Below are positions 56,723-64,000 of a stretch of DNA of 64,000 nucleotides, piece after piece. The stretch spans positions 62,001 through 126,000 of the forward strand of contig CAVUOD010000031.1 in assembly GCA_963743015.1 (NCBI GenBank). The letters are read 5' to 3'. The position numbers and the translations under genes were made by a program. Below the pieces are notes generated by a model. It searched no databases. It was not told the DNA's origin and saw nothing but the letters and a program-made list of their open reading frames with translations. The DNA comes from CAVSRC01 sp963743015 (GTDB lineage Bacteria > Pseudomonadota > Alphaproteobacteria > Rhizobiales > Kaistiaceae). Within the stretch, counting starts at the first letter, position 1. The number at the start of each line of letters is the position of its first letter.

Positions 56723-57496
56723 CTAGTTGCCGAGGATGGAGCGCAGGAAGGCGCGCGTCCGCTCCTCCTTCGGTTGGGTGAAAAGCTGGTCCGGCGCACC
56801 CTGCTCCCTGATCTGCCCCCGGTCGAAGAAGCAGACGCGGTCGGACACTTCGCGGGCGAAGCGCATCTCGTGGGTGACCAGCAGCATGGTCAGGTCGTGC
56901 TCCTCGGCAAGCTGGCGGATGACGTTCAAGACTTCGCCGACCAGTTCCGGGTCGAGCGCCGAGGTGGGCTCGTCGAACAGCATGATCTTGGGGCGCATGG
57001 CCAGCGCCCGGGCAATGCCGACGCGCTGCTGCTGGCCGCCGGAGAGCTGGGCGGGAAATTTGTTCGCCTGATCCTGCAGGCCGACCAGGGCGAGAAGCTG
57101 TTCGGCGCGCTCGCGCGCCTCCGCCTTCGGCATCTTGAGCACGACGGTCGGGGCCTCGGTGATGTTGCGCATCACCGTCATGTGCGGGAACAGGTTGAAC
57201 TGCTGGAAGACCATGCCGAGCAGGGTGCGCCGGTGGCGCAGGTATTTTTCCGAGGCCGGCACCAGCGCGCCGTTCTTGCGCTCGTGCCACAGCGGCTGGC
57301 CGTCGACATGGATGACGCCGCCATTGATGGTCTCCAGCGTCATCAGGATGCGCAGCACGGTCGACTTGCCCGAACCCGACGGCCCGATGATCGACACCTT
57401 CTCGCCGGGCGCCACGGTGAAATCGAGTTCGTCGAGCACGACGTGGTCGCCGAAGCGCTTCACGACCTTGTCGAAGGCGATGATCGGCTCGCTCAT
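56723..57496 (-). CDS. ehuA: Ectoine/hydroxyectoine ABC transporter ATP-binding protein
   Basis: 257 residues, polar-amino-acid-uptake type. Walker A IIGPSGSGKSTVLRIL, Q-loop GMVFQQFNLFPHMTVMRNI, signature QLSGGQQQRVGIARALAMRP, Walker B IMLFDEPTSALDPELVGEV, H-loop LLVTHEMRFAREVSDRV, all canonical. Overlaps the ehuD stop by four bases (ATGA) and ends the ehu operon. Confidence 0.88.
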   Translation of the reverse strand: MSEPIIAFDKVVKRFGDHVVLDELDFTVAPGEKVSIIGPSGSGKSTVLRILMTLETINGGVIHVDGQPLWHERKNGALVPASEKYLRHRRTLLGMVFQQFNLFPHMTVMRNITEAPTVVLKMPKAEARERAEQLLALVGLQDQANKFPAQLSGGQQQRVGIARALAMRPKIMLFDEPTSALDPELVGEVLNVIRQLAEEHDLTMLLVTHEMRFAREVSDRVCFFDRGQIREQGAPDQLFTQPKEERTRAFLRSILGN

Positions 57497-58189
57497 CTGA
57501 GGGGCAATCCTGTCTTGGGAAGGCTGACGTCGATCCAGCGCACGAACGCGGAGGCGAGCAGCGTGAGGATGAGATAGAGCCCGCCAACCATGGACAACGG
57601 AACGAGATAATCGAAGGTCTGGTCGCCGATGATCTTGGCGACGTTGAGCATCTCCAGCACGGTGACGACCGAGAGCACCGGCACGTCCTTCATGATCGAC
57701 ACCAGGTAGTTGCCGAGCGCCGGGACGATGCGCGGCACCGCCTGCAGCAGCACGACATGGGTGAAGGTGTGCACGGCGGAGAAATCGAGCGCCTTGGCGG
57801 CGTCGTGCTGGCCGGGCGGCACCGCCTCGATGCCGGCGCGATAGACTTCCGCCGTATAGGCCGAGTACTGGACGCCGAGCGCCAGCGCGCCGGTGAGGAA
57901 GGCGGGCAGCACGATGCCGTAGTCGGGCAGCACGTAATAGAGGAAGAAGAGCTGCACCAGGAGCGGCGTGTCGCGGAAGAACTCGGTCAGCACGATGGCC
58001 GGGTAGGCGACGATCTTGTAGCGGCACGCGCTTGAGCGCGGCGAAGATCAGGCCGAGGCCGAGCGCGATGGCGAAGCCGGCGATCGACGCTTCGATGGTC
58101 ACCAGCATGCCGGTGAGCAGCATGGGCAGGATCGACCAGGCGAAGGCCAGTTCGCCGTGCGCGGTATCCCAGTGGAAGCCGAACAGCAT
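57493..58189 (-). CDS. ehuD: Ectoine/hydroxyectoine ABC transporter permease, one frameshift
   Basis: HisM-type permease of about 230 residues. The first frame has FAWSILPMLLTGMLVTIEAS and IALGLGLIFAALKRV; after a break near 58019-58026 the second gives AYPAIVLTEFFRDTPLLVQL and the EAA-type loop AVPPGQHDAAKALDFSAVHT. One base is enough to restore the frame. Starts five bases after ehuC. Confidence 0.85.
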
Positions 58190-58194
58190 CTCGC

Positions 58195-58860
58195 CTAGCT
58201 CCCGCGCCAGCGGCCGACGGAGTGTTCGAGCGCGCGCATGATGGCGGTGAGCACCAGCGCCATGCCGAAATACATCAGCAGGATCATCGAATAGATCGTG
58301 GTCGAATCCTGCGTGAAATTGCGGATCTGCTCGGCACGGAAGGCGAGGTCGCCGAGGCTGATCAGCGAGGCGAGTGCGGTGTCCTTGAGGTTCTGCACGG
58401 CGAGATTGCCGAAGGACGGCATCATCTCGGGAATCGCCTGCGGCAGAGCGATGCGCCACAGGGTCTGGCGCTGGGTGAAGTCGAGCGCCTTGGCGGCCTC
58501 GTGTTGGCTCCACGGCACGGCCTGGATGGCGCCGCGCACGACTTCGGCGCCATAGGCGCCGATGTTGAGGCCGAGCGCGAGGACACCAGCGGCCACGGGC
58601 GGCAGTCTCAGATTGATGCCGATGGCGTCGCCGGCGATCGGCAGGGCGAAATAGAGCCAGAAAAGCTGGACCAGCAGCGAGGTGCCGCGGAAGATCTCGA
58701 TATAGACGATCGAGAAGCCCTTGATCGCCCAGTTGCGGGAGGTCTTGCCGATACCGAAGGCGAAGGCGCACAGCGCGCCGAGGATGGTCGAGAAGACCGT
58801 CAGTTCGACGGTGATCCAGGCTCCCTGAAGGAGCGGCCGGAGATATTCAGACCAATGCAC
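58195..58860 (-). CDS. ehuC: Ectoine/hydroxyectoine ABC transporter permease
   Basis: 221 residues from a GTG (GTG-CAT-TGG-TCT) that is preceded by GGGGGC. HisQ-type: LLQGAWITVELTVFSTILGA, IEIFRGTSLLVQLFWLYFAL, and the EAA loop AVPWSQHEAAKALDFTQRQT. Forms the membrane channel with EhuD. Confidence 0.87.
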   Translation of the reverse strand: MHWSEYLRPLLQGAWITVELTVFSTILGALCAFAFGIGKTSRNWAIKGFSIVYIEIFRGTSLLVQLFWLYFALPIAGDAIGINLRLPPVAAGVLALGLNIGAYGAEVVRGAIQAVPWSQHEAAKALDFTQRQTLWRIALPQAIPEMMPSFGNLAVQNLKDTALASLISLGDLAFRAEQIRNFTQDSTTIYSMILLMYFGMALVLTAIMRALEHSVGRWRGS

Positions 58861-58996
58861 CGGCGAAGCGCCCCCTTGTTGCCGTTCGCCCGGGGAAACG
58901 GCCGGGCGCCCGTGTGGCGCCCGGCTCAGTCTTGAGGTCAGTCTGCAAGCAAGTATGCAGGTTTCGGGCCGTCGGCCCAATGCCGGTTTCCGGTGG

Positions 58997-59872
58997 TCAG
59001 CCCTTGCACAGCTGCTCGGTGGTCTTGGCGGACGAGCCGGCGATGTCGGCGGGCGTGAAGCCGTAGCCGGAAAGGATCTCCTTCCAGGCGTCCGTCTTCT
59101 TGAACTTCACCAGCTCGGCGTTGAAGGCGTCGCGCAGTTCCTTCGAGTCGCTGTTGAAGTTGAAGCCGCCCCAGCTGCGCGCCTCCTTGCCGTCGATCAC
59201 CGGGTCGACGAAGTCGGGGGCAAGCTCGACCTTGTCGCTCTTCTTGGCGAGGTTGCTGGCGGTCAGGCCGGTGGCGGCATAGGCGTCGGCGCGGCCGGTG
59301 GCGACGGTGGAGATGGCGTCGGCATTGGCGGCGATGGTGACGATGTTGCCCTCCGGCACGCCCAGCGACTGCATCATCTGCAGCTGGTCGGCGCCGGCCA
59401 TGACGGCGACCTTGGCGTCGCCCTTGGCGAAGTCGGAATAGGTGTGGAGGTTCTTCGGGTCACCCTTGGCGACCAGGAGACCCTCGCCATAGGAGCTGTT
59501 CGGCTCGGAATAGACCACCTTCTGGCAGCGCTCGGGGCGGATCGCCATCTCGGCTGCCGTCATGTCGAAGCGGTTGGCCTGCAGGCCGGGGATGAGCGAG
59601 GAGAAGTTGGTCACCACCCATTGGATGTTCTCGGCCTTGATGCCGAGCGCCTCGACCACCGCCTTGGCGACGTCGGGACCGGCGCCCTTGGCGTCGCCGT
59701 TCGGGTCGACGTAGCCGTAGGGGATTTCGTTGGCCACCGCGATGCGGATATAGCCGCGGTCCTTGATCTCCTTGAGGGTGACGGCATTGGCCGCCGCAGC
59801 CGTCATGGCGGTCGCGGCAAGCGCGGCGAGGGCAGTGACAAGGTAGCGAGTGCGGGTGGAGCGTCGTGCCAT
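58997..59872 (-). CDS. ehuB: Ectoine/hydroxyectoine-binding periplasmic protein
   Basis: 291 residues. Signal peptide YLVTALAALAATAMTAAAAN. Family-3 binding fold: RIAVANEIPYGYVDPNGDAK, GAGPDVAKAVVEALGIKAEN, MTAAEMAIRPERCQKVVYSE, and GEGLLVAKGDPKNLHTYSDF. EhuB proteins hold ectoine between aromatic residues; Tyr/Phe in PYGYVD and NSSYGEG suit this. It is the first gene of ehuBCDA and diverges from eutB. Confidence 0.88.
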   Translation of the reverse strand: MARRSTRTRYLVTALAALAATAMTAAAANAVTLKEIKDRGYIRIAVANEIPYGYVDPNGDAKGAGPDVAKAVVEALGIKAENIQWVVTNFSSLIPGLQANRFDMTAAEMAIRPERCQKVVYSEPNSSYGEGLLVAKGDPKNLHTYSDFAKGDAKVAVMAGADQLQMMQSLGVPEGNIVTIAANADAISTVATGRADAYAATGLTASNLAKKSDKVELAPDFVDPVIDGKEARSWGGFNFNSDSKELRDAFNAELVKFKKTDAWKEILSGYGFTPADIAGSSAKTTEQLCKG

Positions 59873-60219
59873 GTTTGGTGTCCTTCCGGATGGCGTTGCT
59901 GGAGCTGCTGTTGCCGGCCACGGCAAGTCGGTCGAGAACATCGGTTGAGCGCCCCGGCGCTCGCGGACTGGTACGGCGTTGTGCTCTAGGATGTCCCCGT
60001 ATTTTCTTATTGTCTCCAGCGTTGCGGAGAGCGGTATCAGTGTCGAGGGAGAATATGACTGTTTTTTGTGCCGCCGGCAGACGGATCGGCTGTCCGGTCA
60101 TGGCAGATTGGAGAGATCGACTGTGTCGGCGCGGACATAGTGTTGCCCGATGTCCGCAGGGGAGGGTGCTGTCTCTCGCGCGGCCGGGGCTGAAGCGCAT
60201 CGCCGTGGGGGCTTGAGGC
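59873..60219. other. Divergent promoter region ehuB / eutB
   Basis: 347 bases without a gene. Contains the inverted repeat at 60131-60157 and a weaker one TCTCC-AGCGTTGC-GGAGA at 60013-60030. It must carry promoters for both operons. Confidence 0.55.
60131..60157. promoter_or_regulatory. Inverted repeat before eutB
   Basis: GCGGACAT - 11 bases - ATGTCCGC, perfect 8-base arms, 62 bases before the eutB ATG. A candidate operator for the ectoine regulator. Confidence 0.5.
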
Positions 60220-61203
60220 ATGATTCCGTTCTCGCGTGTCCTTGAGGCGCGGAACCGCATTGCGGGCCGTGTCCTGCACACGCCGCTGCGGCCGGCCGAT
60301 GGCCTGACGCGCCGCGCCGGCGTTCCCGTCAGCATCAAGTGCGAACACCACCAGACGACCGGCAGCTTCAAGCTGCGTGGCGCCACCAATGCGGTGCTGT
60401 CGCTCTCCGACGAGGCCCGTCGCGCCGGCGTCGTCGCCGCCTCCACCGGCAATCACGGCCGCGCCGTATCCCATGCCGCAAAGGCGGCGGGGTCACGCGC
60501 GATCATCTGCCTGTCTCAACTGGTTCCCGACAACAAGGTGCGCGCAATTCAGGCACTTGGCGCGGAAGTGCGCATCGTCGGCGCCAGCCAGGACGATGCC
60601 CAGGTCGAAGTCGATCGTCTGGTGCGCGAGGCGGGCATGGCCGAGATCCCGCCCTTCGATCACGAGGCGGTCATCGCCGGCCAGGGCACGCTCGGCCTCG
60701 AGATCATCGAGGAGGCGCCCGATCTGACGACGCTGCTGGTGCCGCTCTCCGGCGGCGGGCTGATCTCGGGCGTGGCGCTGGCGGTGAAGACGCTCAAGCC
60801 CGATTGCCGGATCGTCGGCGTCACCATGGAGCGCGGCGCGGCGATGGTCATGAGCCTTGCCGCCGGCCATCCGGTCGAGGTCGCCGAAGAACGCACGCTG
60901 GCGGATTCGCTGGGCGGCGGCATCGGCATGGAAAACCGGCACACCTTCGCCATGGTCAGGGCGCTCATCGACGACACCGTGCTGGTCAGCGAGGCGGAGA
61001 TCGCCGCCGGCATTCGCCTCGCTTATGAGGAGGAAGGCGAGGTCATCGAGGGCGGCGCCGCCGTCGGCATCGCTGCGCTGCTTGCCGGCAAGGTGAAGCC
61101 GCAGGGGCCGACCGCCATCGTCCTTTCCGGCAAGAACATCGCCCCGGATCTCCACCGCAGCATCGTCTGCCCGGCGGTGGGCGCGCGCGAGGACACGCCA
61201 TGA
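60220..61203 (+). CDS. eutB: Hydroxyectoine utilization dehydratase EutB
   Basis: 327 residues, threonine-dehydratase-like PLP enzyme. The Schiff-base Lys is K51 in HHQTTGSFKLRGATNAVL; the phosphate-binding glycine loop is PLSGGGLISGVALAVK. LADSLGGGIGMENRHTFAMV is typical of EutB. In hydroxyectoine breakdown EutB with EutA and EutC converts the 3-hydroxylated intermediate to feed the ectoine route. Overlaps eutC by four bases. Confidence 0.87.
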   Translation: MIPFSRVLEARNRIAGRVLHTPLRPADGLTRRAGVPVSIKCEHHQTTGSFKLRGATNAVLSLSDEARRAGVVAASTGNHGRAVSHAAKAAGSRAIICLSQLVPDNKVRAIQALGAEVRIVGASQDDAQVEVDRLVREAGMAEIPPFDHEAVIAGQGTLGLEIIEEAPDLTTLLVPLSGGGLISGVALAVKTLKPDCRIVGVTMERGAAMVMSLAAGHPVEVAEERTLADSLGGGIGMENRHTFAMVRALIDDTVLVSEAEIAAGIRLAYEEEGEVIEGGAAVGIAALLAGKVKPQGPTAIVLSGKNIAPDLHRSIVCPAVGAREDTP

Positions 61204-62195
61204 CCGAGATGACCATCCTCACCGAGGCCGACCTCAGAAAGCTGGTGCCGCTCGACGCCGAGGCCGTGGCGGTGGTCGAGGATGCCTTTCGCGCGCTGGC
61301 GTCGGGCAAGGTGGTGATGCCGCCGATCCTGCGCCTCGACATTGCCGAGGCCCGCGGCGAGGTCGATGTCAAGACGGCCTACGTGCCGGGTCTCGACGGC
61401 TTCGCCATCAAGGTCAGCCCCGGCTTCTTCGACAATCCCAAGCTCGGTCTGCCGAGCGTCAACGGGCTGATGGTCTATCTCAGCGCGAAGACGGGAATCG
61501 TCGAGGCGCTGCTTCTCGACAACGGCTACCTCACCAATGTGCGCACCGCCGCCGCCGGTGCGGTGGCGGCAAAGCATCTCTCGCGCGAGGGTGCCTCGGT
61601 CGCCGCGATTCTCGGCGCCGGCGCGCAAGCGCGCCTGCAGCTTCAGGCGCTCACCCTTGTCCGCCCCATTCGCGAGGCGCGCATGTGGACGATGGCTTCC
61701 GATGCGGCACAGGCTGCGGCGGCAGCGGTGGAAATGACGGAGAAACTCGGCATCTTCGTCACCGCCGTGACCGACGCGGCAGAGGCGGTGAGCGGTGCCG
61801 ATATCGTCGTCACCACGACGCCGGCGAGCGCGCCCATCCTCCGCGCCGAGTGGCTTGTCGCCGGCCAGCACGTCACTGCCATGGGCTCCGACGCCGAGCA
61901 CAAGAACGAGATCGATCCGGCGGCCTTCGCCCGTGCCATCTATGTCGCCGACAGCCTCGCCCAGACCCGGCGCCTCGGCGAATTGCACCATGCTTTGGCG
62001 GCGAATGTGGTCGCTGCCGATGCGACATTTGCCGAGCTCGGCCAGGTGATCGCCGGCACGGCACGCGGCCGCCGCGCCGCCGACGAGATCACGCTCTGCG
62101 ACCTGACCGGCACCGGGGCGCAGGACACCGCCATTGCCACGCTTGCCGTCGTCCGTGCCCAGGCGGCCCGGGCCGGCACCATCTTCCGAACCTGA
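61200..62195 (+). CDS. eutC: Ectoine utilization protein EutC (ornithine cyclodeaminase family)
   Basis: 331 residues. NAD-binding Rossmann region VAAILGAGAQARLQLQALTL, family N-terminus MTILTEADLRKLVPLDAEAV, VDVKTAYVPGLDGFAIKVSP and HVTAMGSDAEHKNEIDPAAF. Ornithine cyclodeaminase/mu-crystallin fold; EutC acts with EutB on hydroxyectoine. ATG overlaps the eutB stop. Confidence 0.88.
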   Translation: MTEMTILTEADLRKLVPLDAEAVAVVEDAFRALASGKVVMPPILRLDIAEARGEVDVKTAYVPGLDGFAIKVSPGFFDNPKLGLPSVNGLMVYLSAKTGIVEALLLDNGYLTNVRTAAAGAVAAKHLSREGASVAAILGAGAQARLQLQALTLVRPIREARMWTMASDAAQAAAAAVEMTEKLGIFVTAVTDAAEAVSGADIVVTTTPASAPILRAEWLVAGQHVTAMGSDAEHKNEIDPAAFARAIYVADSLAQTRRLGELHHALAANVVAADATFAELGQVIAGTARGRRAADEITLCDLTGTGAQDTAIATLAVVRAQAARAGTIFRT

Positions 62196-62203
62196 GGCAC
62201 GCC

Positions 62204-63385
62204 ATGCCCGACGTCCCGCTGAACTTCACCCGACAGGAATATGCCGACCGGCTCGCTCGCACGCGGCGTGCCATGGAGGCCCGCGGTATCGACACGCTGA
62301 TCGTCTCCGACCCGTCCAACATGGCCTGGCTCACCGGCTATGACGGCTGGTCGTTCTACGTCCATCAGGGCGTGGTGGTGCCGCCGGATGGCGACCCGGT
62401 CTGGTGGGGCCGCTCGCAGGATGTGCAGGGGGCGCTGCGCACGGTCTACATGGGTGCCGACCGCATCCTCGGCTATCCCGACAACTATGTGCAGTCGAGC
62501 GAGCGCCATCCCATGCAGGTTCTCGCCGCGCAGTTGTCCGAGCGCGGCTGGGGCAAGGGCGCCATCGGCGTCGAGATGGACAATTACTGGTTCTCCGCCG
62601 CCGCCTTCGCCACGCTGCAGCGGGAGCTGCCCAATGCCCGCTTCGTCGATGCCACCGCGCTCGTCAACTGGCAGCGCGCGGTGAAGAGCCCGCAGGAACT
62701 CGACTATATGCGCATCGCCGGCAGGATCGTCTCGGCCATGCACGAATACATCGTCGAGACGGTCGAGCCGGGCATGCGCAAATGCGACCTCGTCGCCGGC
62801 ATCACCAGCGTCGGCACGCGCGGCGTCGATGGCCATGGCGGCGACTATCCGGCGATCGTGCCGCTGATCCCGTCGGGGTCGGATGCCGCGGCGCCGCACC
62901 TCACCTGGGACGACAAGCCGTTCAGAAAAGGCGAGGGGACCTTCTTCGAGGTCGCCGGCTGCTATCACCGCTATCATTGCCCGCTGTCGCGCACGGTCTT
63001 TCTCGGGCAGCCGACACAGACCTTCCTCGACGCCGAAAAGGCGATCCTGGAAGGCATGCAGGCGGGGCTCGAAAAGGCGCGCGCCGGCAATGTCTGCGAG
63101 GATATCGCCAATGCCTTCTTCGCCGTGCTCAAGCGCTACGGTATCGTCAAGGACAACCGCACCGGCTACCCGATCGGGCTGTCCTATCCGCCCGACTGGG
63201 GCGAGCGCACGATGAGCCTGCGCCCAGGCGACCGCACCGAGCTCAAGCCCGGCATGACCTTCCATTTCATGACCGGCCTGTGGATGGAGGACTGGGGCTT
63301 CGAGATCACCGAATCCATCGCCATCACCGATCGCGCGCCGGAACTGCTCGCCGACGTTCCGCGCAAGCTCTTCGTCAAGCCATAG
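62204..63385 (+). CDS. doeA: Ectoine hydrolase (M24 peptidase fold)
   Basis: 393 residues (also called EutD). N-terminal creatinase-like domain (QEYADRLARTRRAMEARGID, DPSNMAWLTGYDGWSFYVHQ) and C-terminal pita-bread domain (HLTWDDKPFRKGEGTFFEVA, YHRYHCPLSRTVFLGQP, HFMTGLWMEDWGFEITESI). Opens the ectoine ring to N-acetyl-diaminobutyrate. Starts nine bases past eutC. Confidence 0.9.
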   Translation: MPDVPLNFTRQEYADRLARTRRAMEARGIDTLIVSDPSNMAWLTGYDGWSFYVHQGVVVPPDGDPVWWGRSQDVQGALRTVYMGADRILGYPDNYVQSSERHPMQVLAAQLSERGWGKGAIGVEMDNYWFSAAAFATLQRELPNARFVDATALVNWQRAVKSPQELDYMRIAGRIVSAMHEYIVETVEPGMRKCDLVAGITSVGTRGVDGHGGDYPAIVPLIPSGSDAAAPHLTWDDKPFRKGEGTFFEVAGCYHRYHCPLSRTVFLGQPTQTFLDAEKAILEGMQAGLEKARAGNVCEDIANAFFAVLKRYGIVKDNRTGYPIGLSYPPDWGERTMSLRPGDRTELKPGMTFHFMTGLWMEDWGFEITESIAITDRAPELLADVPRKLFVKP

Positions 63386-63395
63386 GTGAGAGGCC

Positions 63396-64000
63396 ATGGA
63401 CGGCAAGACCCTGAAGCCATCGCCGATCTCCGCCACCGTCGATTACGCCGCAGACGGCGTGCAGCACGGCTTCCTGCGCCTGCCCCACAGCCGCGACGAT
63501 TCCGCCTGGGGCTCGGTGATGATCCCGATCACGGTGGTGAAGAATGGCGACGGGCCGACGGCGCTTGTCACCGGCGCCAATCACGGCGACGAATACGAGG
63601 GGCCGCTGGCGCTCTTCGATCTCGCCAATACGCTCAAGCCCGAGCAAATCAGCGGCCGCGTCATCATCGTCCCGGCGATGAACTATCCGGCCTTCCGTGC
63701 CGGCACGCGCACCTCGCCGATCGACGGCGGCAACCTCAACCGCACATTCCCGGGCAGGCCGGACGGCACCGTCACCGAGAAGATCGCCGACTATTTCGCC
63801 CGCGTCCTGCTGCCGCTGGCGACCCATGTGCTCGATTTCCATTCCGGCGGGCGCACGCTGGAGTTCCTGCCCTTCGCCGCCGCCCATGTGCTCGACGACA
63901 AGATGCAGGAGGACAAGTGCTTCGCCGCGGTCAAGGCGTTCGGCGCGCCCTATTCCATGCGCATGCTGGAGATCGACGCGGCCGGCATGTACGACACCGC
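63396..64000 (+). CDS. doeB: N-acetyl-L-2,4-diaminobutyrate deacetylase, 5' part (cut by window end)
   Basis: The first 201 codons of a succinylglutamate-desuccinylase/aspartoacylase-type zinc enzyme (also EutE). Zinc ligands: His and Glu in VTGANHGDEYEGPLALFD and His in THVLDFHSGGRTLEF; substrate pocket SPIDGGNLNRTFPGRPDG. Removes the acetyl group to give diaminobutyrate for DoeD. ATG ten bases after doeA, with GTGAGAGG upstream. Confidence 0.9.
   Translation, partial: MDGKTLKPSPISATVDYAADGVQHGFLRLPHSRDDSAWGSVMIPITVVKNGDGPTALVTGANHGDEYEGPLALFDLANTLKPEQISGRVIIVPAMNYPAFRAGTRTSPIDGGNLNRTFPGRPDGTVTEKIADYFARVLLPLATHVLDFHSGGRTLEFLPFAAAHVLDDKMQEDKCFAAVKAFGAPYSMRMLEIDAAGMYDT

Noticed and set aside
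53083..56799. A single minus-strand frame of 1,238 codons that would join an aldehyde dehydrogenase and an aminotransferase
   Set aside because: The joined frame arises only because doeC is frameshifted near 54641 and the following bases happen to be open. Both parts have their own starts and normal ends.

Overview
The window is high-GC DNA from an alphaproteobacterium, most probably a member of the Hyphomicrobiales (Rhizobiales). The evidence is the gene order rplU-rpmA-GNAT-GNAT-obgE-proB ... proA-nadD-rsfS-rlmH-envC-ctpA-rppH ... atpC, a glycerol ABC importer of the rhizobial GlpSTPQUV type, and an ehu/eut/doe ectoine catabolic cluster. Species cannot be told from this sequence. No insertion sequence, prophage, CRISPR array or replication origin was recognised. 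One tRNA gene, tRNA-Ser(CGA), is present.

Region by region. 1-9.3 kb: end of the ATP synthase operon, a nitroreductase, an AAC(6')-like acetyltransferase, then a core housekeeping run on the minus strand (rppH, a polysaccharide deacetylase, ctpA, envC, rlmH, rsfS, nadD, proA). 9.4-16.8 kb: an accessory block (acyltransferase, tctABC tricarboxylate transporter, short-chain dehydrogenases with a TetR regulator, a DMT exporter) that separates proA from proB. 16.9-21.4 kb: the core run resumes (proB, obgE, two acetyltransferases, rpmA, rplU) and ends at the tRNA. 21.9-37.9 kb: a glycerol / glycerol-3-phosphate region. It holds a GlpA-like and GlpB-like flavoprotein pair with a DUF1667 protein, three DeoR-type regulators, the complete glpSTPQUV importer and a glpD. 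Two regulators are near-duplicates flanking the importer and glpD, and a decayed 5' piece of a second glpD sits in front of glpS. 38.2-39.1 kb: a gluconate 5-dehydrogenase-like SDR and a possible gluconokinase remnant. 39.2-47.6 kb: a large TIR-nSTAND-WD40 protein diverging from three tandem secreted paralogues of an unrecognised family, the first with MORN repeats. 47.6-53.0 kb: a secreted Memo-CapA fusion, then an ECF sigma / anti-sigma pair followed by a sulfite-oxidase-like molybdoenzyme and a dihaem cytochrome c. 53.1-64.0 kb: ectoine/hydroxyectoine uptake (ehuABCD) and breakdown (eutB, eutC, doeA, doeB, doeC, doeD, Lrp-type regulator), running off the end of the window.

How the genes work together. 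The glp region would import glycerol by ABC transport and oxidise glycerol-3-phosphate by GlpD, with DeoR/GlpR repressors acting on TTTCG / GTTCG-type repeats visible in several promoters. The ECF/anti-sigma pair probably controls sulfite detoxification, since an ECF-like promoter lies directly before the oxidase. The ehu/eut/doe genes form one import-to-aspartate route.

Caution: at least fourteen genes or gene segments are interrupted by single-base frame breaks, including rplU and proA, which should be intact. Most of these look like assembly or base-calling errors, so I give such genes their full extent and mark the break. The strongest candidates for undescribed biology are the TIR-nSTAND-WD40 locus with its secreted neighbours, the DUF1667 fusion, and the duplicated/rearranged glp locus.
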